Below are positions 55,118 to 63,823 of a stretch of DNA of 64,000 bases, one piece after another (within the stretch, counting starts at the first letter, position 1; every line of letters begins with the position of its first letter). The notes beneath the pieces are model-generated. The model did not search any database and had not been told where the DNA came from. It was given only the letters and a program-made list of their open reading frames with translations. Source of the stretch: Actinoallomurus purpureus (GTDB lineage Bacteria; Actinomycetota; Actinomycetes; Streptosporangiales; Streptosporangiaceae); NCBI RefSeq assembly GCF_024055795.1, contig NZ_JAMXMY010000002.1, positions 186,001 through 250,000 on the forward strand, read 5' to 3'. Both the position numbers and the translations under genes were made by a program.

Positions 55118-56677
55118 ATGAGCCGATCTTTGAAAGGGACGCTCGCCGTTGTGGCGGGCGGAGCCGTCGTCGCGACGGCGGCCGTCGCCCTCGCGCAGAC
55201 GGATACGAGCACCGCGACGCCGACGGCGTCCACCAGCGGTGACCTGAAGACCGACATCGACAACATCCTCACGGACAGCCGCCTGAACGGCGCGAGCATC
55301 GGTGTCATCGTCCGCAACGCCAAGACCGGCGCGGTCCTCTACGACCGCGGTTCCGGCACCCAGGAGATCCCAGGCTCGAACAACAAGATCGAGACCTCCA
55401 CCGCGGCGTTCGGGCTCCTCGGCGCCGGCTACCGGTTCCGGACGACCGTCTCCACCCGGGGCGGGAACCTGTACCTCAAGGGCACCGGCGACCCCACCAC
55501 GCGTGGAGCCGATTACGACAAACTCGCCGCCGCGGTCAGGGCCAAGGGCATCAAGAAGATCAAGGGCAACCTGGTCGCCGACGACACCTGGTTCGACCAG
55601 CAGTTCACCCCGCCGGGCTGGGACCCCTCGGACCTGTCCTATTCCTACGCGGCCGGGATCTCGGCGCTGAACGTCTCTCCGGACGACGTCTTCGACGCCG
55701 GATCGATCGGCGTGACCATCACCCCGGGCGCGGAGGGCAAGCCCGTCAAGGTCACCCTGAACCCTCCGACGAGCGTCGTGAAGATCGTTGACCGGGCGAC
55801 GACGGGCAAGGCGGGTACGGGCTCTACCGTGTCGGTCGACCGTACCGGCGGCACCAACACGATCGTCGTCACCGGGTCCTACCCGGCGAACGGCGGCAAG
55901 GAGGACCACCTCTCGACCGTCCCGAACCCGACGCAGTACGCGGCCGACGTCTTCCGCCGCGCGCTGAAGGCGCACGGAGTCACCGTCGTCGGGGCGACCA
56001 AGCGGGCCGCGACGCCCAAGGGGGCCAAGACGGTCACCACCCGGCGGTCGATGCCGCTGTCCCAGCTGGCGACGCCCTTCCTCAAGCTCAGCAACAACCA
56101 GATCGCCGAGATCCTGACCAAGGCGATCGGGCGTCAGGCCTACAACAAGGGCACCCGGGCGGCGGGCATCGCCGGGATCTCCCGGTACCTGAAGACGCTC
56201 GGCGTCGACACCACCCAGGTAAAGCAGACCGACGGCTCCGGGCTCTCGCGTACGAACAAGACCACGCCCCGGCAGGCGAGCGTCATCCTCAAGGCGGTGC
56301 AGACGAAGCCCTGGTTCTCGGCCTGGTACAACGCGCTGCCCATCGCCGGTCAGCCCGACAAGCTCGTCGGCGGCACCCTGGCCGCGCGGATGAAGGGAAC
56401 GCCCGCCGCCGGGAACGTCCACGCGAAGTCCGGCACGCTGACGGGCGTCACCGCGCTGAGCGGCTACGTGAAGGACGACACCGGGCAGCCGCTGATCTTC
56501 TCGATCATGTTCAACGGCTACCAGGGCGGTGCGCCGAAGGACATCGAGGACAAGATCGCGGTACGGCTCGCGGCGGGCACGTCCGCTGCCGCGCAGAACA
56601 CCGTCCGGAAGACGACCGCGGGCAACGGCGGCAACCTCGAATGCTCCTGGACCAAGGGCAAGGCCAAGAGCTGCTGA
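55118..56677 (+). CDS. dacB: D-alanyl-D-alanine carboxypeptidase/endopeptidase (PBP4, S13)
   Basis: 519 residues. No ribosome site: a TACGAT box at 55104-55109 within GATCG-TTA-CGATC suggests a nearly leaderless transcript. Signal peptide at 1-27. Active-site motifs: SxxK in PGSNNKIET (Ser about 87), SxN in KLSNNQIAE and KTG-type KSG in HAKSGTLTGV. It has the large PBP4 insertion between SxxK and SxN. It trims or hydrolyses peptidoglycan peptides outside the membrane. 54836-55103 holds no gene. Confidence 0.93.
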   Translation: MSRSLKGTLAVVAGGAVVATAAVALAQTDTSTATPTASTSGDLKTDIDNILTDSRLNGASIGVIVRNAKTGAVLYDRGSGTQEIPGSNNKIETSTAAFGLLGAGYRFRTTVSTRGGNLYLKGTGDPTTRGADYDKLAAAVRAKGIKKIKGNLVADDTWFDQQFTPPGWDPSDLSYSYAAGISALNVSPDDVFDAGSIGVTITPGAEGKPVKVTLNPPTSVVKIVDRATTGKAGTGSTVSVDRTGGTNTIVVTGSYPANGGKEDHLSTVPNPTQYAADVFRRALKAHGVTVVGATKRAATPKGAKTVTTRRSMPLSQLATPFLKLSNNQIAEILTKAIGRQAYNKGTRAAGIAGISRYLKTLGVDTTQVKQTDGSGLSRTNKTTPRQASVILKAVQTKPWFSAWYNALPIAGQPDKLVGGTLAARMKGTPAAGNVHAKSGTLTGVTALSGYVKDDTGQPLIFSIMFNGYQGGAPKDIEDKIAVRLAAGTSAAAQNTVRKTTAGNGGNLECSWTKGKAKSC

Positions 56678-56711
56678 TCACGGCCATCCGTTCCTGAACG
56701 GCCCTCTCGGA

Positions 56712-56753
56712 GCGGTGCCCCGTACGCACGAACCCGTGCGTACGGGGCACCGC
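56712..56753. terminator. Strong bidirectional terminator
   Basis: Perfect 19-bp stem (56712-56730 with 56735-56753; core GTGCCCCGTACGCACG) and loop AACC, between convergent dacB and GNAT genes. Confidence 0.8.
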
Positions 56754-56772
56754 ACTGTCTGAAGAGAACTCC

Positions 56773-57276
56773 CTACCCGTCGAGCGGCCCGTCCGGGCGG
56801 AGGTCCTTCCCGTAGCAGATCTCGACGTACGGGCCCGTGCAGTACGCCGGGATCTCGGCGTAGCCGTGCCGGACGTACAGCGATCGTGCCTCGACCAGAT
56901 CGAGCCGGGTGTTGAGGACCATCCGCCGGGCGCCCAGCAGACGCGCCTCTTCCTCCAGGAACTCCAGCAGGAGGCCGGCGCCCTTCCTGCCGCGGAAGGC
57001 CGGGCGCAGATAGACCCGGGTCAACTCGGCGGTGCCGGCGTCCAGCATCAGGATCCCGCCGCAGGCCGCGGCCTCCCCACCGTGGCGGCCGACGACGAAC
57101 TGTCCCGTGGGCGGGGTGAGCAGCTCGGCGCCGTCCCCGGCCAGCCCCTTGTCGACCTCCGCAGAGGTCACCGGCCGCTTCCAGTAGCGGCCCGCGACAT
57201 CGGCGTAGTACTCCCGGCGCAGACGGATCGCGCCCAGGGATTCAACGGGCTCTGGAGCGAGCGTCCACGAGGTCAC
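56773..57276 (-). CDS. GNAT-family N-acetyltransferase
   Basis: 167 residues from GTG 57276. Acetyl-CoA site: LTRVYLRPAFRGRKGAGLLL (R/QxxGxG/A region), then EEARLLGARRMVLNT and ARSLYVRHGYAEIPAY. Single domain, cytosolic; acceptor unknown. It is convergent with dacB. Confidence 0.92.
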   Translation of the reverse strand: MTSWTLAPEPVESLGAIRLRREYYADVAGRYWKRPVTSAEVDKGLAGDGAELLTPPTGQFVVGRHGGEAAACGGILMLDAGTAELTRVYLRPAFRGRKGAGLLLEFLEEEARLLGARRMVLNTRLDLVEARSLYVRHGYAEIPAYCTGPYVEICYGKDLRPDGPLDG

Positions 57277-57340
57277 GACATGTGTCCTACCGGAAGCACC
57301 GGTGGCCTGGCCAACGATTTCCGGTGACGCGGACGGCGGC

Positions 57341-57430
57341 TCACGCGGTGAGGATCACCGGACCGTCACCCGTGATCGCGATGGTGTGCTCGAAGTGGGC
57401 GGCCCGGCTGCCGTCGACCGTGACGAGTTG
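57341..57430 (-). pseudogene. 3' fragment of a methionine aminopeptidase gene
   Basis: The last 29 codons (LVTVDGSRAAHFEHTIAITG, then DGPVILTA) match the end of type I methionine aminopeptidase, including the metal-binding Glu region. Everything upstream is lost; the break lies 60 bp from inverted-repeat copy D. Confidence 0.75.
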
Positions 57431-57489
57431 GTGAGCGGATCGGGCTGAGTGCGGCGCCGACCTTCGCGGCGGTGTTCTGAGGCTGTGCG

Positions 57490-57569
57490 GAAGGCTCGGT
57501 AATGACACCGGCCGATGGGCGGGTTCCTCCCGGCGTGGCCCCGACGCGCGTCCTCTTTGCCGAGCATTC
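57490..57569. repeat. Inverted-repeat element, copy D (80 bp, degenerate)
   Basis: Ends GAAGGCTCGGTAA / TTGCCGAGCATTC (two mismatches in 13), with an interior GGGTTCCTCCCGG like the other copies. No gene is supported in 57570-57948. Confidence 0.45.
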
Positions 57570-57948
57570 TGCTCATCCCCGGGCCAGCCGAGCCGGGGCG
57601 CGTCCGCCCGTCGCCGGCTTTGCCGCCGCTGTTGACGCACGAAGCCGGACTAACCGGGCGCCGCACCGTCCACGGCGACGGCAGGAAGGCGACGCCGCCC
57701 AGGCATGCTCGAAAAGGCCCGGGCCATCGCCGAGTCGGTACTGCCGCGAAACACCCCGAGGGCCCCATCACCCGTCGACCCGACCGATCCTGGCGTCGAG
57801 CGACCTCCTCGTACCGGCTTCAAACCGGTCACGATCACGCATCACCCGTCCTGGCCGGGCAGATCGGGTGGTTGAGTGCGTCTTAGACGTCTCGGGTAAG
57901 TCAGCGGTCAGGCGCCTACCGGTGGCCGCCGGAGCGAGAGGCCTATCC

Positions 57949-58287
57949 GTGTCCAGTGTCATCCGAGTGAGCGCCGAGAACCGGGAAGAAGATCTCCGCT
58001 CGTTCTACGAATGGCTCGGAGAGGAGCCCGACGTCCGGCGGCATGCGACGATCTCGCTGGAGCCAGGGAAGCCCACCGAGGGCGAGATGGGAAGCGCCCT
58101 GGAGATCGTGAAGCTGGTGATCGACACTAACTTCCAGATCCTGAACTTCGGACTCGCCTACGTCGCCTGGCGCACCACCCGCAAGAAGCCGGCCGCGCTG
58201 ACGGTCGAACGCGACGGAACCAAGATCACCCTTGACGACGCCGACCCTGAGACGGTGGCCAGGATCCTCCAGGCGCTCGAGGAGTGA
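57949..58287 (+). CDS. EACC1 family protein (effector-associated constant component)
   Basis: 112 residues from GTG 57949, with GAGAGG 7 bases before. N-terminal alpha/beta part (RSFYEWLGEEPDVRRHATIS), a Gly/Glu turn, a hydrophobic helix (about 52-73, IVKLVIDTNFQILNFGLAYV) and a C-terminal strand-helix with WRTTRKKPAALTVERDG. This is the EACC1 layout; the family is encoded next to effector proteases or similar domains in predicted actinobacterial conflict systems. It precedes the caspase by 3 bases, so the two are one operon. Confidence 0.85.
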   Translation: MSSVIRVSAENREEDLRSFYEWLGEEPDVRRHATISLEPGKPTEGEMGSALEIVKLVIDTNFQILNFGLAYVAWRTTRKKPAALTVERDGTKITLDDADPETVARILQALEE

Positions 58288-58290
58288 TCG

Positions 58291-59403
58291 ATGCTCCCCG
58301 ACCCATCGGCGTCTCGCGCGGTGCTCATCGGGACGAGCCGATACACCGGCTTCCTCGACGACCTTCCCGCCGTGGCCGCCAACCTCGACGGCCTCGCCCG
58401 CGCGCTGTGCTCTCCCGATCTGTGGGGCCTGCCCGCTCGTAACTGCCGGTCCGTCCTCAACCCGGCCACGCCCGCAGAGATGATCGACCCGATCGTCCAA
58501 GCCGCGGAGGAGGCAACCGACACTCTGCTGGTGTACTACGCGGGGCATGGACTGCTCGCCGCGAGACGCTCCGACTTCCACCTCGCCCTGACCGGCTCGG
58601 ACCCGGCACGTTCTTCCTACACTGCCGTGCCGTACGAGCTGATCCGGGACGAGATGATCGAAACTCGGGCCGAACGCCAGATCGTCGTCCTCGACTGCTG
58701 CTACAGCGGACGCGCCTTGGGGCGCATGGGCGCCGCTGATCCGGCGACGATCGTGGTCGACGAAGCGTCCACCGAGGGCACATACGTGATCGCCGCGGCG
58801 GCCGAGAACAAGGCTGCGCTCGCCGTGCCCGGCGAGCCTCACACGGCCTTCACGGCGGAACTGCTCCAGGTGCTCCGTGAAGGCGTCACGGACTGCGGCC
58901 CCTTCCTCGACCTCGACACCATCTATCGACGGGTGCACCGTTCGATGTCCGCGAAGGGCCGACCGGTCCCTCAACGTAGGATTCGCAACACTGCGGACCG
59001 GCTCATCCTCGCCCGCAATCGAGCGCACTCGCGCGTCCGCGCCGAGCAGGAGCCGACCGGGGCGATCGCCCACACGAAGCAGGACGCCGTCACCCGCGAT
59101 CAGCCGCCCACCCCGGCATACGAGGCGAGGTCGCGCGAAGGGTCTCAGCCGCCGGCAGCCGGCGGGTACCGCCGAGAACCCATCCCGAAGTTCGGCACCG
59201 TCCGGAAGGAGCGCGGCTACGATCCCGCTCAGGTCGACCGGTTCATCAGAGAGACAGTGCTCCCGGGCTTGAAGGTTGATAAGGCGGTTGAGTTCCACCT
59301 GGTAGAAGGGGGCTACAGCCGCTGGTACGTCGACCGGTACCTGAAGGAGCGTGGGTACGTCGCGACCTGGTGGGTAGATCGATCAAAACGCGCCGGGACA
59401 TGA
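58291..59403 (+). CDS. Caspase-like protease with DivIVA-like C-terminus
   Basis: 370 residues, ATG 58291 with AGGAG upstream. Caspase (C14) domain, residues 1-240: starts RAVLIGTSRYTGF, catalytic His86 in YYAGHG and Cys137 in VLDCCYSG. After a Pro-rich linker (about 255-295), residues 301-320 read FGTVRKERGYDPAQVDRF and 335-352 read FHLVEGGYSRWYVDRYL; both fit the DivIVA N-terminal repeat. With the EACC1 protein it likely forms an activated-protease defence or cell-death unit. The trigger is unknown. Confidence 0.88.
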   Translation: MLPDPSASRAVLIGTSRYTGFLDDLPAVAANLDGLARALCSPDLWGLPARNCRSVLNPATPAEMIDPIVQAAEEATDTLLVYYAGHGLLAARRSDFHLALTGSDPARSSYTAVPYELIRDEMIETRAERQIVVLDCCYSGRALGRMGAADPATIVVDEASTEGTYVIAAAAENKAALAVPGEPHTAFTAELLQVLREGVTDCGPFLDLDTIYRRVHRSMSAKGRPVPQRRIRNTADRLILARNRAHSRVRAEQEPTGAIAHTKQDAVTRDQPPTPAYEARSREGSQPPAAGGYRREPIPKFGTVRKERGYDPAQVDRFIRETVLPGLKVDKAVEFHLVEGGYSRWYVDRYLKERGYVATWWVDRSKRAGT

Positions 59404-59547
59404 ATCCTCAGCCTCGTCCGGATACACCGTCCGAGCGGTGCGCATCCGTCCGTCGGCCCGGGCCCTCCGGTCGAGAGCCCGGGCGCATCGCCGACGAGTG
59501 CCCTCCATCCGCCATGGACGGCGAGCGGTCAGGCCGACACCTGGCCG

Positions 59548-60039
59548 TCAGCGGTAGTTGGTGAACTGCAGGGCGACGTCCAGGTCCTTGCCCTTGAGCA
59601 GCGTCATCACGGACTGCAGGTCGTCCTTCTTCTTCGAGCTGACCCGAAGCTCCTCACCCTGGATCTGCGCACGCACGCCCTTCGGGCCCTCCTCCCGGAT
59701 GATCTTGCCGATCTTCTTGGCGTCCTCCTGGGAGATGCCCTCCTTCAGCCCGATGGTGAGCTTGTAGAGCTTCCCGGACGCCTTGGGCTCGTCCGCGTCG
59801 ATCGCCTTCAGGGAGACGCCACGCTTGACCAGCTTCTCCTGGAAGACGTCGAGGACGGCCTTGGCCCGTTCCTCGCTGTTGGCCTGTACCTCGATGCTCT
59901 CGCCCGACCACCGGATCCCCGCGTCGACGTTACGGAAGTCGAACCGGTTGGCGATCTCCTTGGCGGCCTGGTTCAGGGCGTTGTCCACCTCCTGCCGGTC
60001 GAGCTTTGACACGATGTCGAAAGAGCTTTCCGAAGCCAC
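59548..60039 (-). CDS. YajQ-family nucleotide-binding protein
   Basis: 163 residues from GTG 60039 with GAGGA upstream. Almost fully typical: [20 protein letters not shown], two ferredoxin-like folds, [20 protein letters not shown] and [20 protein letters not shown]. The family binds c-di-GMP in some bacteria, RNA or nucleotides in others. Cytosolic. It sits just before tRNA-Tyr. Confidence 0.95.
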   Translation of the reverse strand: MASESSFDIVSKLDRQEVDNALNQAAKEIANRFDFRNVDAGIRWSGESIEVQANSEERAKAVLDVFQEKLVKRGVSLKAIDADEPKASGKLYKLTIGLKEGISQEDAKKIGKIIREEGPKGVRAQIQGEELRVSSKKKDDLQSVMTLLKGKDLDVALQFTNYR

Positions 60040-60197
60040 GGTTCATGTCCTCACGGATAACGATGATCTCTCTGAAGAGGGTAGTGACGTTGGCCCGCTC
60101 CGGAGCCACGACGCCGGAGCGCGGGCCTCCGGAAACCGATGTCACCCTTGGGCCCGGAGTCCGCTATCCTTCTGAGCGTCGCTACGGCGGCTTACCA

Positions 60198-60279
60198 GGC
60201 GGGTTGCCCGAGTGGCCAATGGGAGCGGACTGTAAATCCGTCGGCTTAGCCTACCCAGGTTCGAACCCTGGACCCGCCA
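60198..60279 (+). tRNA. tRNA-Tyr (GTA)
   Basis: 82 nt. Acceptor stem GGCGGGT / ACCCGCC with discriminator A, anticodon GTA at 60232-60234, a long type II variable arm and the T arm GGTTCGAACC. CCA is not encoded in full. A possible -10 (TATCCT) lies about 30 bp upstream. Its 3' end is the integration site of the element that follows. Confidence 0.95.
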
Positions 60280-60293
60280 CAGCAGGGAGAATA

Positions 60294-60334
60294 GCCCCTG
60301 ACCAGCAGAGATGCGGTCGGGGGCCTTCTCGTTT
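60294..60334 (+). terminator. Terminator after tRNA-Tyr
   Basis: GCCCCTGACC / GGTCGGGGGC (one mismatch) with an 11-base loop, followed by CTTCTCGTTTCTT. Confidence 0.6.
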
Positions 60335-60449
60335 CTTGATCGTCCCAGGCAGCCACCGGCCGCCGGATGCAGCCGTTTGTCACTGGTCCCGGAATATACG
60401 CGGAATGAATCCGGGCGTGTCTCCGCAGGTAGACCCCGGAAACGGCGAA

Positions 60450-60473
60450 GGGCTCCGGCGCGAACCGGAGCCC
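60450..60473 (-). terminator. Terminator after int
   Basis: GGGCTCCGG / CCGGAGCCC stem with a 6-base loop, 18 bp downstream of the int stop. Confidence 0.65.
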
Positions 60474-60490
60474 CGACAGGGTAGATCAGA

Positions 60491-61891
60491 TCACTCGCCG
60501 AGCGCATCGCTGATCCGCTTGTTCGCGCCGTCCTGCTGGCCCTCGATGCACTTGGCGTAGATCTGGAGCAGGACCTTGACGCTGTGCCCCGCCCGCTCGG
60601 CCACCTCGGTCGCCGGAACGCCGGAGTTGAGCCACAGCGACACCCCCGCGTGCCGCAGGTCGTACGGCCGACGAGCCAGGGGAGAGACGACCTGAGCGGG
60701 AGTGAGGGCCAGGCTTCGAGTCTGAGCCCACACATCGCCGTAGGCGGTGGAACCGACGATGCCGCCCCGTTCGGTCTGGAAGATCCGCCCATCCTCCGCC
60801 GTCCCGAACTCCGCGATGTGCTCACGCAGGATCTTCCCGAGGACCGGGGGAATCGGGACTGTCCGGATCTCATTGACGGGCCGCAGCTTGAGCCCGCGCT
60901 TTGCGTGTGACGTCCCGTCGTCCGTAAACCGCGTTCCCGACTCGGGTAGCGATCTTGCGAGCACTAGCTTGCCCCATCCGGTTTCCGGGAGCGTGCAGTC
61001 ATCCTTGTGCAGGGCCACAGCCTCAGCGGGACGAAGCGCCGCGTAGTACATGCATGCGTACAGCGCTCGGAGGCGTCGGCCTCGCCCGCGCTTGCCGACG
61101 TACGTCACGGCGGTCAGGCATTCCCGCATCTGCCGAGGACCGATCACCACCCGCCAATCGACCTCTTCGGCCAGCTTGGGTGGCGTCCACTTCACCTTGC
61201 CGATCGGGTTGCGCTCGAACTCCTCCAACTCGACCGCGTACTCGAACGCGTTGTGCAGCACCGCCCGCTTCCGCGCCACCGTGGAGGCCGCCGCCGGTTT
61301 GCCGTCCAGACGCCGCGACAGGGCATTCAGCGCCGCCCGCACGTTGGACGGCTTAGCAACCTCCGGCATCTCCAGCGATGCCTTCTCCAGCCACGCGAGC
61401 GCCTCCGCGATCTGAGGAGGCCGGGGACGCTCGCGATCCTGGGGAGCCAGGTAGTACGCCCGCAGGGTCTCCCGGAGTGTCCCCGCGTCAGGTGCTTCGG
61501 GAGCGTCCTCCCGCACAAGCGCCGGGGAAACCGTCGCGATCGTTTCCGTGAGGCCATCACGGCTGGTGGGCGCGGCATCCGGCCACTTCATGTCGACGTA
61601 CGCGACGCTGAACTCAAGCCAGGTCCGGACAGGCTTCTCCTCCTCTTCCGTGGGGAGCATCGACAGCGGGAGACCGGAGTCCATGTCGAACTCCTCGCCG
61701 ACCTTCGCGGCCTGACGCAGGTCTGAGAGGAAGTTCTTCGCCTGTGCCGAACGCTGGAAGGTCTTGGACTTCTCGCGCCCGCCCACGGTCCAGCGCACCG
61801 TATAGGAGATGACCTTGCTCGGCTTGCCCGGCTTGGGCTTCGACTTGTTGGGGCGAATCTCCCAGAACTTGACCTTGTACGAGGTGTTCAC
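60491..61891 (-). CDS. int: Tyrosine site-specific integrase
   Basis: 466 residues from GTG 61891, overlapping xis by GTGA. Catalytic residues: Arg in ALRPAEAVAL (about 287), RHAG in YDLRHAGVSLW (about 413), His in ERAGHSVK and Tyr in LLQIYAKC (about 445). N-terminal arm- and core-binding domains precede. It integrates the element at tRNA-Tyr. Confidence 0.94.
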   Translation of the reverse strand: MNTSYKVKFWEIRPNKSKPKPGKPSKVISYTVRWTVGGREKSKTFQRSAQAKNFLSDLRQAAKVGEEFDMDSGLPLSMLPTEEEEKPVRTWLEFSVAYVDMKWPDAAPTSRDGLTETIATVSPALVREDAPEAPDAGTLRETLRAYYLAPQDRERPRPPQIAEALAWLEKASLEMPEVAKPSNVRAALNALSRRLDGKPAAASTVARKRAVLHNAFEYAVELEEFERNPIGKVKWTPPKLAEEVDWRVVIGPRQMRECLTAVTYVGKRGRGRRLRALYACMYYAALRPAEAVALHKDDCTLPETGWGKLVLARSLPESGTRFTDDGTSHAKRGLKLRPVNEIRTVPIPPVLGKILREHIAEFGTAEDGRIFQTERGGIVGSTAYGDVWAQTRSLALTPAQVVSPLARRPYDLRHAGVSLWLNSGVPATEVAERAGHSVKVLLQIYAKCIEGQQDGANKRISDALGE

Positions 61892-62082
61892 GCCGCCTCC
61901 CGGAGGGTCCCGAGCCAGCGCATCAGCTCACTTCGCCAGACGCGGAGTTCGTTGTTGGGGAGCCGGAGTGATTCGGGAGCCTTCCCGATCTCACGCCACC
62001 GGTAGAACGTGCGCTCAGACACTCCGCCAAGTTCTTCGAGGACCTGGGCGACGGTCAGAAGCTCGTCCCGCTTGGTGCTCAC
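61888..62082 (-). CDS. xis: Excisionase (MerR-like HTH)
   Basis: 64 residues from GTG 62082, overlapping repSA by GTGA. LTVAQVLEELGGVSERTFYRWR is the winged helix-turn-helix of AICE excisionases. It works with Int for excision. Confidence 0.88.
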   Translation of the reverse strand: MSTKRDELLTVAQVLEELGGVSERTFYRWREIGKAPESLRLPNNELRVWRSELMRWLGTLREAA

Positions 62083-63701
62083 GCGGCCTCCTGAGTTGCC
62101 GAAAGATCGAGCGTGGTCTTGGCCTGGTCGAGTTGGCGTCGCATGTCGATGCGTTCGGCGATGGCCGCGAGTAGGCGTTGCTCGACCGGTCCCACGTCCG
62201 GGTCATCGGGTGGTGCGAGTTCCCAGGCGTAGCGGCCGGGGGTGGCAGGGTGGCCGGTTGCCGAAACACCGGCCTCAGCCAGGCGGGCAAGGACCCAGTT
62301 CTTCCGGTCGGCCTTATGGTCGGCCAGGGTCTTGCCCGACCACTTGCGCGAGACGAGCACGCGGCGTCCGGCGTAGCCGAGGTATTCGCGTCGGTGTGCT
62401 TTGGCCTTGCAGTAGCCGGGCGTCATCCCCGGCTTGGCCCCCTTGGGCTGCACTCCGTAGCGAAGCCAGTTCGCGCACGTGGGCGAGCACGGCTCATACC
62501 GCAGTGCCTCCAGCAGCCGGTCAGCGTGGTCGGCTTGTGCGGGCGTCTGGGAGTCGTGGCATTCGGCGATGTCTTTGACCAGGTACTTGGTCAGGTAGCC
62601 GATGCACCGGGCGGAGTCCGGGGAGCCCGCCATGACGCCTTGTGCGTCGATCTGACGGCCGAACCGGCCGACGTGCAGGGGTTCGGCGTCGTCGTCATCG
62701 AGCGCTTTGAGAGCGTCCTGCCAGGTGGTGAGGGGCTGTCGGGTGTCGGGGTGGAGGTAGGCGCGTTCGCGTGCGTCCCAGTACGGCAGGCGCTCCCCCG
62801 CGTAGACGACGCGGTCGGTCGGTGGCCACCACACTTGGGTGTAGGTCGCGGCGACGACTTGGCGCAGTTCGGCGCGGGAGATGGTCCCGCGGATTGCCAT
62901 GTGCAGGTGAGGGGCGAGGCGGCGTTGGGGTTCGACGGCGGCGAAGTACTGCACGTCGTAGCCGACGAACCGGCGCAGGTTCTGCACGAACCGATCCACC
63001 AGCTTCGAGAAGTGCAACGCGTCCCGCGCCGCACGGGCGTAGTCGTAGGTGCTCGGGTCGACGGGGGTGCCGTCCGCCTTGACCCGCCCGTAGGAGTCCA
63101 AGGTGAGGGTCAGGAACAGCGACGGGCGGAACGTGTTGCCGTCGGGGGCGGTGTAGACCTTGCCCACCGTCCGTGCCGCAACCGGACGGCGAGGAAGGTC
63201 CGGGACGTCCTGACGGCGCTTGGTGGACCGCTTGGGGCGTTCCGGTGTCTCGGTCGGGATTCGGCCGACGACGCCGGTCCGGGTGAGTTCGGCGTTGATC
63301 TCGGTCAGCAGCTCACGCCACTCGCCCGCATCCTCACCGACGGCTTCCGCCTGTTCGGCCCAGGCTTGGACCTCAGCCCGCTTTTCCATCCAGAAGCGTT
63401 GTTCGGCGTCCGGGTCGGCTCGCTCGATCACCGGCTCAACATCGAGGTGCCAACCCTCCCGGCATTGGGTCGCCCGAAGCTTCCGCTTCCTCTCGGCGCA
63501 CGGCGGGCACACCGAGGCCAGGGTGTGCCCGCACGGCATGCTCACGATCTCGGTCTCACCGGTAGCCAGGTCGGTCCGGCGCATCGCCACCGGGCGGATG
63601 CACACCCCGTGTTCGACGGCCACGGCCTTGACGACCTCACGCGCCAGCGGCGGACGGACCTTGTGCGGAGCCTCCGGCGTGGTGGTGGTCTGCTCGGTCA
63701 C
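62079..63701 (-). CDS. repSA: Replication initiator RepSA
   Basis: 540 residues from GTG 63701, GGAGG upstream. A Cys-rich N-terminal zinc-like segment (CGHTLASVCPPCAERKR), the HUH metal site in APHLHMAIRG (about 265) and the catalytic region CIGYLTKYLVKDI (about 370) mark a rolling-circle Rep of the pSAM2 family. It nicks the element's origin in the excised form. It overlaps both neighbours. Confidence 0.93.
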   Translation of the reverse strand: MTEQTTTTPEAPHKVRPPLAREVVKAVAVEHGVCIRPVAMRRTDLATGETEIVSMPCGHTLASVCPPCAERKRKLRATQCREGWHLDVEPVIERADPDAEQRFWMEKRAEVQAWAEQAEAVGEDAGEWRELLTEINAELTRTGVVGRIPTETPERPKRSTKRRQDVPDLPRRPVAARTVGKVYTAPDGNTFRPSLFLTLTLDSYGRVKADGTPVDPSTYDYARAARDALHFSKLVDRFVQNLRRFVGYDVQYFAAVEPQRRLAPHLHMAIRGTISRAELRQVVAATYTQVWWPPTDRVVYAGERLPYWDARERAYLHPDTRQPLTTWQDALKALDDDDAEPLHVGRFGRQIDAQGVMAGSPDSARCIGYLTKYLVKDIAECHDSQTPAQADHADRLLEALRYEPCSPTCANWLRYGVQPKGAKPGMTPGYCKAKAHRREYLGYAGRRVLVSRKWSGKTLADHKADRKNWVLARLAEAGVSATGHPATPGRYAWELAPPDDPDVGPVEQRLLAAIAERIDMRRQLDQAKTTLDLSATQEAA

Positions 63702-63823
63702 TTCGCCTCCTGTCGCATGTCGGTGGCGGGTACCGCCGCCGGCCAACTCACTTCGTTCACCCTTCGGGTCGCCTTCGGCGATTGGACGGCAGCGCTCCCC
63801 TCCCGCCGGAAGTGGCCCGGCAT
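63698..63823 (-). CDS. Small coupled ORF between tra and repSA, 41 residues
   Basis: ATG at 63823 shares a base with the tra stop (TGATG), and its stop overlaps the repSA start (GTGA). The peptide begins MPGHFRREGSAAVQSPKATR; no hydrophobic segment. Similar positions in related elements hold small spread or transfer genes; the sequence itself is not recognised. It may serve only to couple translation. Confidence 0.5.
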   Translation of the reverse strand: MPGHFRREGSAAVQSPKATRRVNEVSWPAAVPATDMRQEAK

